Shown piece after piece: positions 25,807 to 34,678 of a DNA stretch of 64,000 nt. Made by a program: the position numbers and the translations under genes. Under the pieces are notes generated by a model. That model was not told the DNA's origin, searched no databases, and worked only from the letters and a program-made list of their open reading frames with translations. Every line of letters begins with the position of its first letter. The first letter of the stretch is position 1. Origin of the DNA: an uncultured Croceitalea sp. (GTDB lineage Bacteria > Bacteroidota > Bacteroidia > Flavobacteriales > Flavobacteriaceae). The stretch covers positions 663,981 through 727,980 of the forward strand of contig CANMOV010000003.1 of NCBI GenBank assembly GCA_947499565.1, read 5' to 3'.

Positions 25807-27138
25807 ATGAAAAGGATTGTTTATTGTTTAGCGATACTCTTCGTATTCTCTTGTACAAAAGACAAATATCGCTTAGAAGATTTAGAAAGTGTTCAGCAAA
25901 TTGCTTGGGTAAAAAACTTTGGTGGCTCAGGCAATGAATCGCCAAGGTCTATCATTCAAACTTTAGATGGAGGATATGCAGTGGTGGGTTTTACAGATAG
26001 TACAGATGGGGATTTGGTAAGCAAAAACTTAAACGTTAATGACTATTGGTTATTAAAATTGGATGTAGATGGAAATATGCAATGGCAACGCACTTATGGA
26101 GGAAGTAAAGATGATCAAGGACAACAGGTAATTCAGACTTCAGATGGTGGGTATGCAATAACTGGTTATGCGATGAGCGATGACGGAGATGGAAGTAATA
26201 ATGAAGGTTTTCATGACAACTGGATATTAAGGTTAGATGCTTCTGGGGATATTTTATGGGAAAAAAGTTTTGGTTTTTCTGGCCATGATCATTCTTATGA
26301 TATTGTTGAAACTTTAGACGGAGGTCTATTCTTTTCAGGTTTTTTAGACGTAACTTCTTCAAATGGGGAAGGCAGTACTGGTAAATCTTCTGGTTTAACA
26401 AGACATGGTGTTGGTGAATTTTGGGGGACTCGGTTAGATGCAGATGGAAATATCTTATGGCGTAAGTTTTTTGGTGGATCTAATAATGATCGCTCTTTTG
26501 GGGTTATTAATGCGTATGATGGAGGGTTTATTCTATCAGGGGCTTCGGAAAGTGATGATTTTGATATTTCCAATTCTAAAGGCAGTTATGATTTTTGGGT
26601 AGTAAAAGTTGATAAGAACGGCAATTTTGAATGGGAGCAATCTTTTGGTGGTACTGGGATAGACCAATCTCATGATATTACAAAAACTGCAGATGGAAAT
26701 TATGTATTGGTAGGCAATACCTTTAGCTCAGACACCCAGGTTACTAAAAACAATGGAGAGTCTGATATTTGGTTGATAAAAATTAATGACGCCGGAGAAC
26801 TTATTTGGCAGCATAGCTATGGAGGGAGTAGTTTTGATGCTGCCCATTCCGTAAACCTAACTTCAAGTGGTGGCTTCCTAATTTCAGGGAATTCCAGAAG
26901 CTCGGATAAAGACGCATCTGTAAACCAAGGGGAGAACGACTTTTGGATGCTCACTGTTGATCAAAATGGAAAAATTTTGAGAGAATTTTCGCTTGGGGGT
27001 ACCGATTTGGACTTTGCTTACGATGCTATCCAAACAAGCGACGGCAGTATTATGTTGGTTGGCGAAACAGCCAGTAGTAACTTCCCAAAAATAGACCACA
27101 AAGGCGGGATGGATTTGGTAGTTCTAAAAATCAATTAG
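25807..27138 (+). CDS. Lipoprotein with seven propeller-like repeats
   Basis: 443 residues with a lipobox (VFSC, about 13-16). About seven repeats of 50-60 residues follow the pattern DGGY..xGxTxS.DGD...N.D.WLLKLDxDGNxxWQxxYGGSxxD, for example IQTLDGGYAVVGFTDS and VQTSDGGYAITGYAMS-like blades. This suggests a closed beta-propeller on the cell surface. The repeat type is common in Bacteroidota and usually lacks an assigned function. It is co-directional with the choice-of-anchor-B gene. Confidence 0.8.
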   Translation: MKRIVYCLAILFVFSCTKDKYRLEDLESVQQIAWVKNFGGSGNESPRSIIQTLDGGYAVVGFTDSTDGDLVSKNLNVNDYWLLKLDVDGNMQWQRTYGGSKDDQGQQVIQTSDGGYAITGYAMSDDGDGSNNEGFHDNWILRLDASGDILWEKSFGFSGHDHSYDIVETLDGGLFFSGFLDVTSSNGEGSTGKSSGLTRHGVGEFWGTRLDADGNILWRKFFGGSNNDRSFGVINAYDGGFILSGASESDDFDISNSKGSYDFWVVKVDKNGNFEWEQSFGGTGIDQSHDITKTADGNYVLVGNTFSSDTQVTKNNGESDIWLIKINDAGELIWQHSYGGSSFDAAHSVNLTSSGGFLISGNSRSSDKDASVNQGENDFWMLTVDQNGKILREFSLGGTDLDFAYDAIQTSDGSIMLVGETASSNFPKIDHKGGMDLVVLKIN

Positions 27139-27223
27139 ACAAGGCCTCTTTGTCATAGAAAACCCTTATCAAATTATTCGTTATTATAATGTTAGGAAAT
27201 AGGTAAAAACCCTACTTATAGCC

Positions 27224-27231
27224 TATATTTG
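27224..27231 (+). promoter_or_regulatory. -7 box TATATTTG of the suf operon
   Basis: An exact TAnnTTTG box 29 bp before the sufA-type start. A -33 TTTG is not evident, which may mean an activator is used. No clear regulator palindrome is seen. Confidence 0.55.
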
Positions 27232-27260
27232 TATGCTATTTAGATTAAATCTAGTTAATT

Positions 27261-27590
27261 ATGATTCAAGTATCAGAAACAGCAAAACAAAAAGTCATTA
27301 CGCTAATGACAGAGGGAGGCTTTGATGCTACTACAGATTACGTGCGAGTGGGTGTAAAAAGTGGAGGATGCAGTGGACTTTCCTATGAATTAGATTTTGA
27401 TAACAAAATGGAGGAAACCGATAAGGTTTTTGAGGATAATGATGTTAGAATTATTGTAGATAAAAAGAGCTTTTTATATCTAGTAGGAACTACTTTGGAG
27501 TATTCTGGCGGATTAAATGGGAAAGGTTTTGTATTTAACAATCCAAATGCGCAAAGAACTTGTGGTTGTGGAGAAAGCTTTTCATTATAA
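27261..27590 (+). CDS. sufA: A-type iron-sulfur carrier (SufA/IscA/ErpA family)
   Basis: 109 residues. The three conserved cysteines are present: one in KSGGCSGLSY and two in the terminal CGCGESF. A-type proteins hold an Fe-S cluster in transit from the SufBCD scaffold to clients. It is the first gene of the SUF cluster and lies 16 bp before sufB. Whether it is SufA or ErpA in role cannot be told from sequence; the symbol follows the context. Confidence 0.9.
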   Translation: MIQVSETAKQKVITLMTEGGFDATTDYVRVGVKSGGCSGLSYELDFDNKMEETDKVFEDNDVRIIVDKKSFLYLVGTTLEYSGGLNGKGFVFNNPNAQRTCGCGESFSL

Positions 27591-27606
27591 ATTGAGACAT
27601 TAGAAG

Positions 27607-29052
27607 ATGGCGTATACAGAAGATGATTTAAAAAAGGAATTAGAAACTCAAGAATACGAGTATGGTTTCTATACGAATATTGAGTCTGATACTTTTCCAA
27701 AAGGTTTAAATGAAGATATTGTTCGTGCAATTTCTAAAAAGAAGAACGAGCCAGAATGGATGACGGAATGGCGCTTAGATGCTTTTCGTATATGGGAAAG
27801 TATGAAAGAGCCGGAGTGGGCAAATGTGCGTTACGAAAAACCGGATTTTCAGGCAATCAGTTATTACTCTGCACCAAAAAAAGCAGACCCAAACAAAACT
27901 ATGGATGATGTAGATCCAGAGCTGTTGGAGATGTATAAAAAACTCGGCATTTCTGTAGATGAGCAAAAGCGATTGCAGAACGTTGCTGTAGATATTGTAG
28001 TGGACTCCGTTTCAGTAGCAACTACGTTTCAAAAGACCTTAGCTGAAAAGGGGATTATTTTTATGCCTATCTCAGAAGCAATCCAAGAACATCCAGAATT
28101 GGTAAAAAAATATATGGGGACAGTTGTTCCTAAAACAGATAACTTTTATGCGGCTCTAAATTCAGCCGTGTTTACAGATGGTTCTTTCTGCTACATTCCT
28201 AAAGGGGTAAAATGCCCTATGGAATTATCTACTTATTTTAGAATTAATGAGGGGGGTACTGGTCAGTTTGAACGCACCCTTGTAGTTGCTGATGAGAGTA
28301 GTTATGTAAGTTATTTAGAAGGATGCACAGCACCTTCACGTGATGAAAATCAATTACATGCCGCGGTGGTAGAATTGATTGCTATGGACGATGCCGAAAT
28401 AAAATATTCCACAGTACAAAACTGGTTCCCAGGGAATAAAGAGGGAAAAGGCGGCGTATACAATTTTGTGACTAAAAGAGGATTGTGTGAAAAGAATTCA
28501 AAGATTTCTTGGACGCAAGTAGAAACTGGTTCTGCTGTCACCTGGAAATATCCTTCTTGTATTTTAAAAGGGAACAATTCTGTAGGAGAGTTCTACTCAA
28601 TTGCTGTTACAAACAATTTTCAGCAAGCAGACACGGGTACCAAAATGATTCATTTAGGAAAAAATACTAAGAGTACTATTATTTCTAAAGGTATTTCAGC
28701 TGGGAAATCACAGAATAGCTACAGAGGATTAGTTCAGATAGGTTCAAGAGCAGAGAATGCACGTAATTTTTCACAATGTGATTCTTTGTTAATGGGCAAT
28801 GAATGTGGAGCGCACACTTTTCCATACATAGAAGCTAAAAATAAATCAGCTCAAATAGAACATGAAGCTACTACCAGTAAAATTGGAGAAGATCAAATTT
28901 TCTATTGTAACCAAAGAGGTATAGATACCGAAAAAGCCATTGCATTAATTGTAAATGGTTTTAGCAAAGAAGTTTTAAATAAGTTGCCAATGGAATTTGC
29001 GGTAGAAGCTCAGAAACTATTGGAAATAAGTCTTGAAGGTTCCGTAGGATAA
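27607..29052 (+). CDS. sufB: SUF scaffold subunit SufB
   Basis: 481 residues, full length. Family segments are [12 protein letters not shown] near the start, [27 protein letters not shown] in the middle, and [20 protein letters not shown] with the scaffold Cys near the end, followed by FYCNQRGID. SufB with SufC and SufD builds Fe-S clusters from sulfur delivered by SufSE. An unexpected metallo-hydrolase gene follows before sufC. Confidence 0.96.
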   Translation: MAYTEDDLKKELETQEYEYGFYTNIESDTFPKGLNEDIVRAISKKKNEPEWMTEWRLDAFRIWESMKEPEWANVRYEKPDFQAISYYSAPKKADPNKTMDDVDPELLEMYKKLGISVDEQKRLQNVAVDIVVDSVSVATTFQKTLAEKGIIFMPISEAIQEHPELVKKYMGTVVPKTDNFYAALNSAVFTDGSFCYIPKGVKCPMELSTYFRINEGGTGQFERTLVVADESSYVSYLEGCTAPSRDENQLHAAVVELIAMDDAEIKYSTVQNWFPGNKEGKGGVYNFVTKRGLCEKNSKISWTQVETGSAVTWKYPSCILKGNNSVGEFYSIAVTNNFQQADTGTKMIHLGKNTKSTIISKGISAGKSQNSYRGLVQIGSRAENARNFSQCDSLLMGNECGAHTFPYIEAKNKSAQIEHEATTSKIGEDQIFYCNQRGIDTEKAIALIVNGFSKEVLNKLPMEFAVEAQKLLEISLEGSVG

Positions 29053-29067
29053 AAACACAGCTTGAAA

Positions 29068-29940
29068 ATGAAAAAACTAATATTCACTTTAGTATTCGCA
29101 ATTACTTTTATTTCGTGCAAAGAAGTTAAGAAGGAAGCGGAGGAAGCTATCGTAAAGTCAGAAAAGCCAGATGTAAAGCTATATACATTTAGCGGCGGAA
29201 CGGTTATGGTAAATAATTTAGAGTTGTTTTCTCAAGACACCACATATCAGGGTCAAAGTAAAGAATTTGCAGACCCGTTTTATGTTGTTAGCCATCCAAA
29301 AGGAAATTTAATGTGGGATGCAGGACTTCCAGAAGGGCTTATTGCTTCTCCGGAACCAATCACACCTCCAGGTGGAGCTTTTACTATTTCCAGAAAAGAT
29401 TCTGTTATAAATCAATTGAAAAGTATTGGAATGACCGTTGAAGATATTGATTATATCGCTTTATCACACAGCCATTTCGACCATAGTGGTCATGCTAATA
29501 CACTTAAGAATGCTACTTGGTTAGTCCAGGGTGCAGAATATGATATGATTACTAGTGATGAAATAAAGAATGGTGAAAACGCTGGACTATTTGAAGCAAT
29601 AAAAGAGCTGACCAATGTGAAAAAATTAGATGGAGATTTTGATGTTTTTGGTGATGGTAGTGTGCTCATAAAAGCAATGCCAGGTCATACGCCAGGGCAT
29701 CAAGTTTTGTATTTGGATTTAGCAGAAAACGGTCCAACACTTTTAACAGGAGACTTGTACCATTTATATGAGAATAGAGAACATAAACGAGTGCCTATTT
29801 TCAACTTTGATGTTGAACAAACACTAAAAAGCATGGATGCTTTTGAAGCTTTTGCAAAAGAAAAGAATGCTAAAGTTTACTTACAGCACCAAAAAGAAGA
29901 TTTCAATAAAATGCCAAAGGCGCCAAAATATTTAAATTAA
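29068..29940 (+). CDS. Metallo-beta-lactamase-fold lipoprotein, lactonase-like
   Basis: 290 residues from ATG 29068; the frame extends 6 bp upstream only through a TTG. A lipobox (FISC, about 14-17) marks an envelope lipoprotein. The metal site is LSHSHFDHSGH (HxHxDH), with further His in MPGHTPGHQV and the Asp of TGDLYHL. The domain layout resembles AHL lactonases (AiiA type). It lies 15 bp after sufB and 6 bp before sufC, so it is transcribed with SUF, although an exported hydrolase has no known part in Fe-S assembly. The substrate is unknown. Confidence 0.85.
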   Translation: MKKLIFTLVFAITFISCKEVKKEAEEAIVKSEKPDVKLYTFSGGTVMVNNLELFSQDTTYQGQSKEFADPFYVVSHPKGNLMWDAGLPEGLIASPEPITPPGGAFTISRKDSVINQLKSIGMTVEDIDYIALSHSHFDHSGHANTLKNATWLVQGAEYDMITSDEIKNGENAGLFEAIKELTNVKKLDGDFDVFGDGSVLIKAMPGHTPGHQVLYLDLAENGPTLLTGDLYHLYENREHKRVPIFNFDVEQTLKSMDAFEAFAKEKNAKVYLQHQKEDFNKMPKAPKYLN

Positions 29941-29946
29941 GAGACG

Positions 29947-30699
29947 ATGTTGAAAATCAATAATCTACATGCCCAAGTAGAGGACAAGGAGATATTAAGA
30001 GGAATAAACTTAGAAGTAAAAGCAGGTGAAGTCCATGCTATAATGGGACCTAATGGTTCTGGTAAAAGTACATTAGCATCCGTAATTGCTGGTAAAGAAG
30101 AGTTTGAGGTTACTGAAGGTTCTGTTGAATTGGATGGTGAAGATTTAGAAGAAGTAGCTCCAGAAGAAAGAGCACATAAAGGAGTATTTCTTTCTTTCCA
30201 ATACCCAGTAGAAATTCCAGGGGTTTCTGTAACCAACTTTATGAAAACTGCTATCAATGAATCTAGAAAGGCAAGAGGCTTAGAAGATATGCCTGCAAAA
30301 GATATGCTGAAGATGATTCGTGAAAAGTCTGAGCTTTTAGAAATAGACAGAAAGTTCTTATCTCGTTCTTTAAATGAAGGCTTTTCAGGAGGAGAGAAAA
30401 AGCGTAACGAGATTTTTCAAATGGCAATGTTAGAACCAAAAGTTGCTATTTTGGACGAAACAGATTCTGGTTTGGATATTGATGCTTTGCGAATTGTTGC
30501 CAATGGCGTTAACAAATTAAAGAGTAAAGAAAATGCTGTAATTGTGATTACACACTACCAAAGACTACTAGATTATATAGTCCCAGATTTTGTGCATGTT
30601 TTGCACAATGGAAAAATTGTAAAGTCTGGCGGGAAAGAATTGGCAATGGAGCTTGAAGAAAAGGGATACGATTGGATTAAGAACGAAGCGGTAGTTTAA
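29947..30699 (+). CDS. sufC: SUF ATPase SufC
   Basis: 250 residues of the ABC ATPase fold. Walker A is GPNGSGKST (about 35-43), the signature is FSGGEKKRNE (about 147-156), Walker B is VAILDETDSGLD (about 164-175) and the H-loop is VIVITHYQRLL. The DETDSGLD form is typical of SufC. It drives the SufBD scaffold in the cytosol. One base separates it from sufD. Confidence 0.97.
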   Translation: MLKINNLHAQVEDKEILRGINLEVKAGEVHAIMGPNGSGKSTLASVIAGKEEFEVTEGSVELDGEDLEEVAPEERAHKGVFLSFQYPVEIPGVSVTNFMKTAINESRKARGLEDMPAKDMLKMIREKSELLEIDRKFLSRSLNEGFSGGEKKRNEIFQMAMLEPKVAILDETDSGLDIDALRIVANGVNKLKSKENAVIVITHYQRLLDYIVPDFVHVLHNGKIVKSGGKELAMELEEKGYDWIKNEAVV

Positions 30700-30700
30700 A

Positions 30701-32017
30701 ATGGATTTAAAAGATAAATTGATTTCTTCCTTTATGGCTTTTGAGAATAATGTGGACGTAGAGCACCCAGTTCATGATATTCGTTCCGAAGCAATAAAGA
30801 ATTTTGAAACAAAAGGCTTTCCTAGTAAAAGGGAAGAGGCTTGGAAATACACATCCTTAAATAATCTTCAAAAGATAGATTTTAGTATTTTTCCAAAGCA
30901 AGAAAATACTTTAGAATACAAAGATGTTAAACGTTATTTTCTGCATGAGATAGATACCTACAAAATTGTTTTTATAGATGGTATTTACAGTTCTTTTTTA
31001 TCTGAAACCACGCATGATGGTGTAGATATTTGTTTGATGAGCTCGGCTTTAACGAAGCCCATGTACAAGCAGATTATTGATGTATACTTTAACAAAGTAG
31101 CTTCCAAAGATGAGTCCTTAACCACATTGAATACTGCATTTAGTAGGGAAGGGGCATACATTTATATTCCAAAGAATAAAATGCCTAAAAAACCTGTTGA
31201 AATTTTAAATTTTGCAACAGGGAATGAAGCTTCTTTGATGTTGCAACCACGTAATTTGGTTATTGTTGAGGAGAATGCCGAGGTGCAGATTATAGAACGT
31301 CATCAAAGCCTTACTACGAATGAAGTATTGACGAATTCAGTTACTGAGATTTTTGCTGCAGAAAGTGCTATCGTAGATTATTATAAAATTCAAAATGATG
31401 CAGCTAGTGCTTCTTTAATAGACAACACCTACATTAACCAAAAAGGTAAGAGTAATGTAAATGTGCACACCTTTTCTTTTGGTGGAAAACTAACCCGTAA
31501 TAACTTGAATTTCTATCAGAATGGAGAGTATATGGATTCTACCATGAAGGGGGTTACTATTTTAGGAGAGAAGCAACATGTGGACCATCATACTTTGGTA
31601 CATCATATTGAGCCTAATTGTGAGAGTCATCAAGATTACAAGGGTATTTATGGTGAGAATTCTACAGGGGTTTTTAATGGTAAGATTATCGTAGATAAGA
31701 TTGCACAAAAAACCAATGCCTTTCAGCAAAACAATAACATTTTAGTTAGTGACAAAGCAACCATAAATACAAAACCACAATTAGAAATTTTTGCAGATGA
31801 TGTAAAATGTTCGCATGGTTGTACCATTGGTCAGTTAGATGAAGATGCTTTGTTTTATTTGCAATCTCGAGGAATTCCTAAGAAAGAAGCAAGAGCACTT
31901 TTAATGTATGCATTTGCAAATAATGTCTTGGAGAGTGTGCGTATTCCTGAGTTGAAAGGCAGAATTAATAAATTGATTGCCAAAAAGCTTGGCGTTAATT
32001 TAGGGTTTGATTTATAA
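30701..32017 (+). CDS. sufD: SUF scaffold subunit SufD
   Basis: 438 residues. SufD marks include REEAWKYTSLNNL near the start, the right-handed beta-helix middle with LDNTYINQ-like strands, HHIEPNCESHQDYKGI, and the end CSHGCTIGQLDEDALFYLQS with SRGIPKKEAR. It pairs with SufB. It follows sufC with one base between and precedes sufS by 28 bp. Confidence 0.95.
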   Translation: MDLKDKLISSFMAFENNVDVEHPVHDIRSEAIKNFETKGFPSKREEAWKYTSLNNLQKIDFSIFPKQENTLEYKDVKRYFLHEIDTYKIVFIDGIYSSFLSETTHDGVDICLMSSALTKPMYKQIIDVYFNKVASKDESLTTLNTAFSREGAYIYIPKNKMPKKPVEILNFATGNEASLMLQPRNLVIVEENAEVQIIERHQSLTTNEVLTNSVTEIFAAESAIVDYYKIQNDAASASLIDNTYINQKGKSNVNVHTFSFGGKLTRNNLNFYQNGEYMDSTMKGVTILGEKQHVDHHTLVHHIEPNCESHQDYKGIYGENSTGVFNGKIIVDKIAQKTNAFQQNNNILVSDKATINTKPQLEIFADDVKCSHGCTIGQLDEDALFYLQSRGIPKKEARALLMYAFANNVLESVRIPELKGRINKLIAKKLGVNLGFDL

Positions 32018-32045
32018 TAACCTTCCACAGGTAAGAAGCTAAGAC

Positions 32046-33272
32046 ATGCCCAAGACATCTTTAGACGTAAATACTATTCGTAAAGACTTTCCTATTCTCA
32101 ATAGAGAAGTAAATGGAAAACCACTAGTCTATTTAGATAATGCTGCAACTTCACAGACACCGCAGCAGGTTATAGATGTGATTGTGGATTATTATCAAAA
32201 TTACAATGCAAATATCCATAGGGGGGTTCATGCTTTGTCTCAAGAGGCGACGGATAAGTATGAGGAGGCACGTATAAAGATTCAGAAACATTTTAATGCT
32301 GAAAAGTCCTATGAAATCATATTAACTTCTGGAACTACGCATAGTATAAATATTGTTGCTAATGGTTTTTCATCACTTATTAAAAAAGGGGATGAAATCT
32401 TGGTTTCGGCCATGGAACATCATTCTAACATTGTGCCTTGGCAAATGCTATGCGAACGAACGGGGGCTGAGTTAAAAGTAATTCCTATGAACCAGGATGG
32501 GGAGTTACTTATGGAAGTGTATTCAGAATTACTTTCAAACAAAACAAAACTTGTTTTTTGCAACCATATTTCTAATGCTTTAGGAACTATTAATCCTATT
32601 GAAGAAATTATAGAAAAAGCACATAAAGTTGGAGCTGCAGTTTTAATAGATGGCGCCCAAGCTGCACCCCATTTAGTAGCTGATGTACAAAAATTGGATG
32701 TAGATTTTTATACCATTTCCGCCCATAAAGTTTGCGGACCAACCGGTGTAGGAATGTTATATGGAAAAGAAGAGTGGCTTAAAAAATTGCCACCTTACCA
32801 AGGCGGCGGAGAGATGATTGCGGAGGTAACTTTTGAGAAAACCACCTATGCAGATTTGCCCCATAAGTTTGAGGCTGGTACGCCAAATATTTGCGGTGGA
32901 ATCGCTTTTGGAGCTGCATTGGATTATATGAATACCATTGGCTTTGAGAACATAGCTGCTTATGAGCATGAACTTTTAGTTTATGCCACTACAGAATTAC
33001 TGAAAATAGACAGCCTTAAAATCTATGGTACTGCACAGCAAAAGACTTCAGTAATTTCTTTTAATATTGATGGAGTACATCCCTATGATATTGGTAGTAT
33101 CCTAGATAAGTTAGGTATAGCAGTGCGAACGGGCCATCATTGTGCACAACCTATTATGGATTTCTATAAAATTCCCGGAACAGTCCGTGCCAGTTTTAGT
33201 TTTTATAATACTCAAGAAGAAGTAGATGCTTTATTAGCAGGAGTAAAACGAGCAAAAACTATGTTGCTTTAA
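32046..33272 (+). CDS. sufS: Cysteine desulfurase SufS
   Basis: 408 residues, PLP-dependent. It takes sulfur from cysteine and passes it to SufE. The Schiff-base Lys is in SAHKVCGPTGVG and the active-site Cys in RTGHHCAQP. MEHHSNIVPWQ and VLIDGAQAAPH are conserved. It is a group II desulfurase. The sufE promoter lies in the 70 bp after it, so the cluster is probably two transcripts. Confidence 0.97.
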   Translation: MPKTSLDVNTIRKDFPILNREVNGKPLVYLDNAATSQTPQQVIDVIVDYYQNYNANIHRGVHALSQEATDKYEEARIKIQKHFNAEKSYEIILTSGTTHSINIVANGFSSLIKKGDEILVSAMEHHSNIVPWQMLCERTGAELKVIPMNQDGELLMEVYSELLSNKTKLVFCNHISNALGTINPIEEIIEKAHKVGAAVLIDGAQAAPHLVADVQKLDVDFYTISAHKVCGPTGVGMLYGKEEWLKKLPPYQGGGEMIAEVTFEKTTYADLPHKFEAGTPNICGGIAFGAALDYMNTIGFENIAAYEHELLVYATTELLKIDSLKIYGTAQQKTSVISFNIDGVHPYDIGSILDKLGIAVRTGHHCAQPIMDFYKIPGTVRASFSFYNTQEEVDALLAGVKRAKTMLL

Positions 33273-33296
33273 AACTACTTAACATTTTGCCAATCT

Positions 33297-33328
33297 TTTG
33301 ATTAACACTTCTTTGAATCGTATTTTTG
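33297..33328 (+). promoter_or_regulatory. Promoter of sufE-sufT-DUF2480
   Basis: -33 box TTTG (33297-33300), 20 bp spacer, -7 box TATTTTTG (33321-33328). Both match the Bacteroidota consensus well. It lies 15 bp before the sufE ATG. Confidence 0.75.
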
Positions 33329-33342
33329 CACAAACAGAATAA

Positions 33343-33765
33343 ATGAATATTCAGGCTATACAAGAAGAAATCGTAGATGAGTTTTCCATGTTTGAGGATT
33401 GGATGCAACGCTATGAATATATGATAGATTTGGGTAAATCGCTACCCTTGATAGATCAGCAATATAAGACTGATGATAATATTATTAAAGGTTGCCAAAG
33501 TAAGGTTTGGGTGCATGCAGAATTAGATAATGATAAGCTAATTTTTACTGCAGATAGCGATGCTATTATAACAAAGGGGATTATTGCTATTCTTATTCGT
33601 GCTTTTAGCAATCAAAAACCCCAAGATATTATTGATGCAAATACCAATTTTATAGACGAGATTGGTTTAAAAGAACATTTATCCCCTACTAGGGCTAATG
33701 GTTTGGTGAGTATGATAAAACAATTGAAGCTTTATGCGATAGCTTACCAAACACAATTGAATTAA
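33343..33765 (+). CDS. sufE: Sulfur acceptor SufE
   Basis: 140 residues, the usual length. The acceptor Cys is in NIIKGCQSKVWV (about residue 51), and LPLIDQQYKTDDN precedes it. It takes persulfide from SufS and raises its activity. One base separates its stop from the sufT-type gene. Confidence 0.95.
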   Translation: MNIQAIQEEIVDEFSMFEDWMQRYEYMIDLGKSLPLIDQQYKTDDNIIKGCQSKVWVHAELDNDKLIFTADSDAIITKGIIAILIRAFSNQKPQDIIDANTNFIDEIGLKEHLSPTRANGLVSMIKQLKLYAIAYQTQLN

Positions 33766-33766
33766 A

Positions 33767-34096
33767 ATGAGCGAACAAGCTACAATAGATACAGCCGAAT
33801 TAGGTGAGAAAATAGTTAGGGTTTTAAAAACAATTTATGACCCAGAAATACCGGTAGACATTTATGAATTAGGATTAATATATGATGTCTTTATTAATGA
33901 AGATTACGATGCTAAAATTCTAATGACCTTGACATCTCCAAATTGCCCTGTTGCAGAATCGTTACCTGTGGAGATAGAAGAGAAAGTAAAGTCTTTAGAC
34001 GAATTAAAAGATGTTGAGGTTGAGATTACTTTTGATCCACCATGGACGCAAGAACTAATGAGTGAAGAGGCTAAATTAGAGCTCGGGCTATTATAA
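33767..34096 (+). CDS. sufT: MIP18/DUF59 Fe-S maturation protein (SufT type)
   Basis: 109 residues of the MIP18/PaaD-like fold: YDPEIPVDIYELGLIYDV (about 25-42), LTSPNCPVAESLP (about 64-76) with the reactive Cys, and FDPPWTQELMSEEAKLELG at the end. DUF59 proteins help hand Fe-S clusters to targets. Its place right after sufE supports a SUF role. The next gene starts 1 bp later. Confidence 0.9.
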   Translation: MSEQATIDTAELGEKIVRVLKTIYDPEIPVDIYELGLIYDVFINEDYDAKILMTLTSPNCPVAESLPVEIEEKVKSLDELKDVEVEITFDPPWTQELMSEEAKLELGLL

Positions 34097-34097
34097 T

Positions 34098-34604
34098 ATG
34101 AGTGATGAGATAATAAATAGAGTCGCCCAAAGCAAATTGGTTACTTTCGATTTAGAAGAACTATATCCAGAAGGTAAAAGAATCTTATTCGATATTAAGG
34201 ATTGGCTTTATGAAGAACTCATACTTAGAGAAAAAGAATTTAGAGCCTTTGTTGAAAATCACAATTGGGAACAATATCAAGATAATTATGTTGCTTTAAC
34301 CTGTTCCAGTGATGCTATTATTCCAGGTTGGGCGTATATGCTCGTTTCATCTAGGCTTAGTCCATATGCTAAAAAGGTAGTTTTAGGAAATTTAGAAGAG
34401 TTGGAATCTTCCATCTATCTACCTATCATTTCAAATCTAGATATTTCTTCATTTATAGATAAGCCGGTAATCATTAAAGGATGTTCTAATAAACCTGTTC
34501 CCCAAAATGCATACATAGCTGCAATAGCAAGAATACAAACAGTTGCAAAAAGCGTAATGTATGGTGAGGCTTGCTCTTCTGTCCCGCTATTTAAGAGAAA
34601 GTAA
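34098..34604 (+). CDS. DUF2480 protein linked to SUF
   Basis: 168 residues of DUF2480: VTFDLEELYPEGKRILFDIK near the start and a central LTCSSDAIIPGWAYMLVSS. Two Cys (LTCSS; KGCSNKP) are present. The family is nearly confined to Bacteroidota and sits regularly beside SUF genes. Soluble, no signal. Its exact role is unknown; a helper in Fe-S assembly is a fair guess from position. It shares the sufE promoter. Confidence 0.85.
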   Translation: MSDEIINRVAQSKLVTFDLEELYPEGKRILFDIKDWLYEELILREKEFRAFVENHNWEQYQDNYVALTCSSDAIIPGWAYMLVSSRLSPYAKKVVLGNLEELESSIYLPIISNLDISSFIDKPVIIKGCSNKPVPQNAYIAAIARIQTVAKSVMYGEACSSVPLFKRK

Positions 34605-34642
34605 AAAGTAAATTCGTTACCCAAAAAGAATGTGACAATTCT

Positions 34643-34650
34643 TACTTTTG
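34643..34650 (+). promoter_or_regulatory. -7 box TACTTTTG of the DUF3078 gene
   Basis: Matches TAnnTTTG, 28 bp before the start. A weak -33 region (TTCGTTAC) lies upstream. Confidence 0.55.
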
Positions 34651-34678
34651 CGTTTCTAATGAACATAAACACTACATT

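Noticed and set aside
27140-27156. Terminator after the repeat lipoprotein gene
   Set aside because: GACAAGG/CTTTGTC can pair with one G-T wobble, but no T run follows, so termination is not supported.
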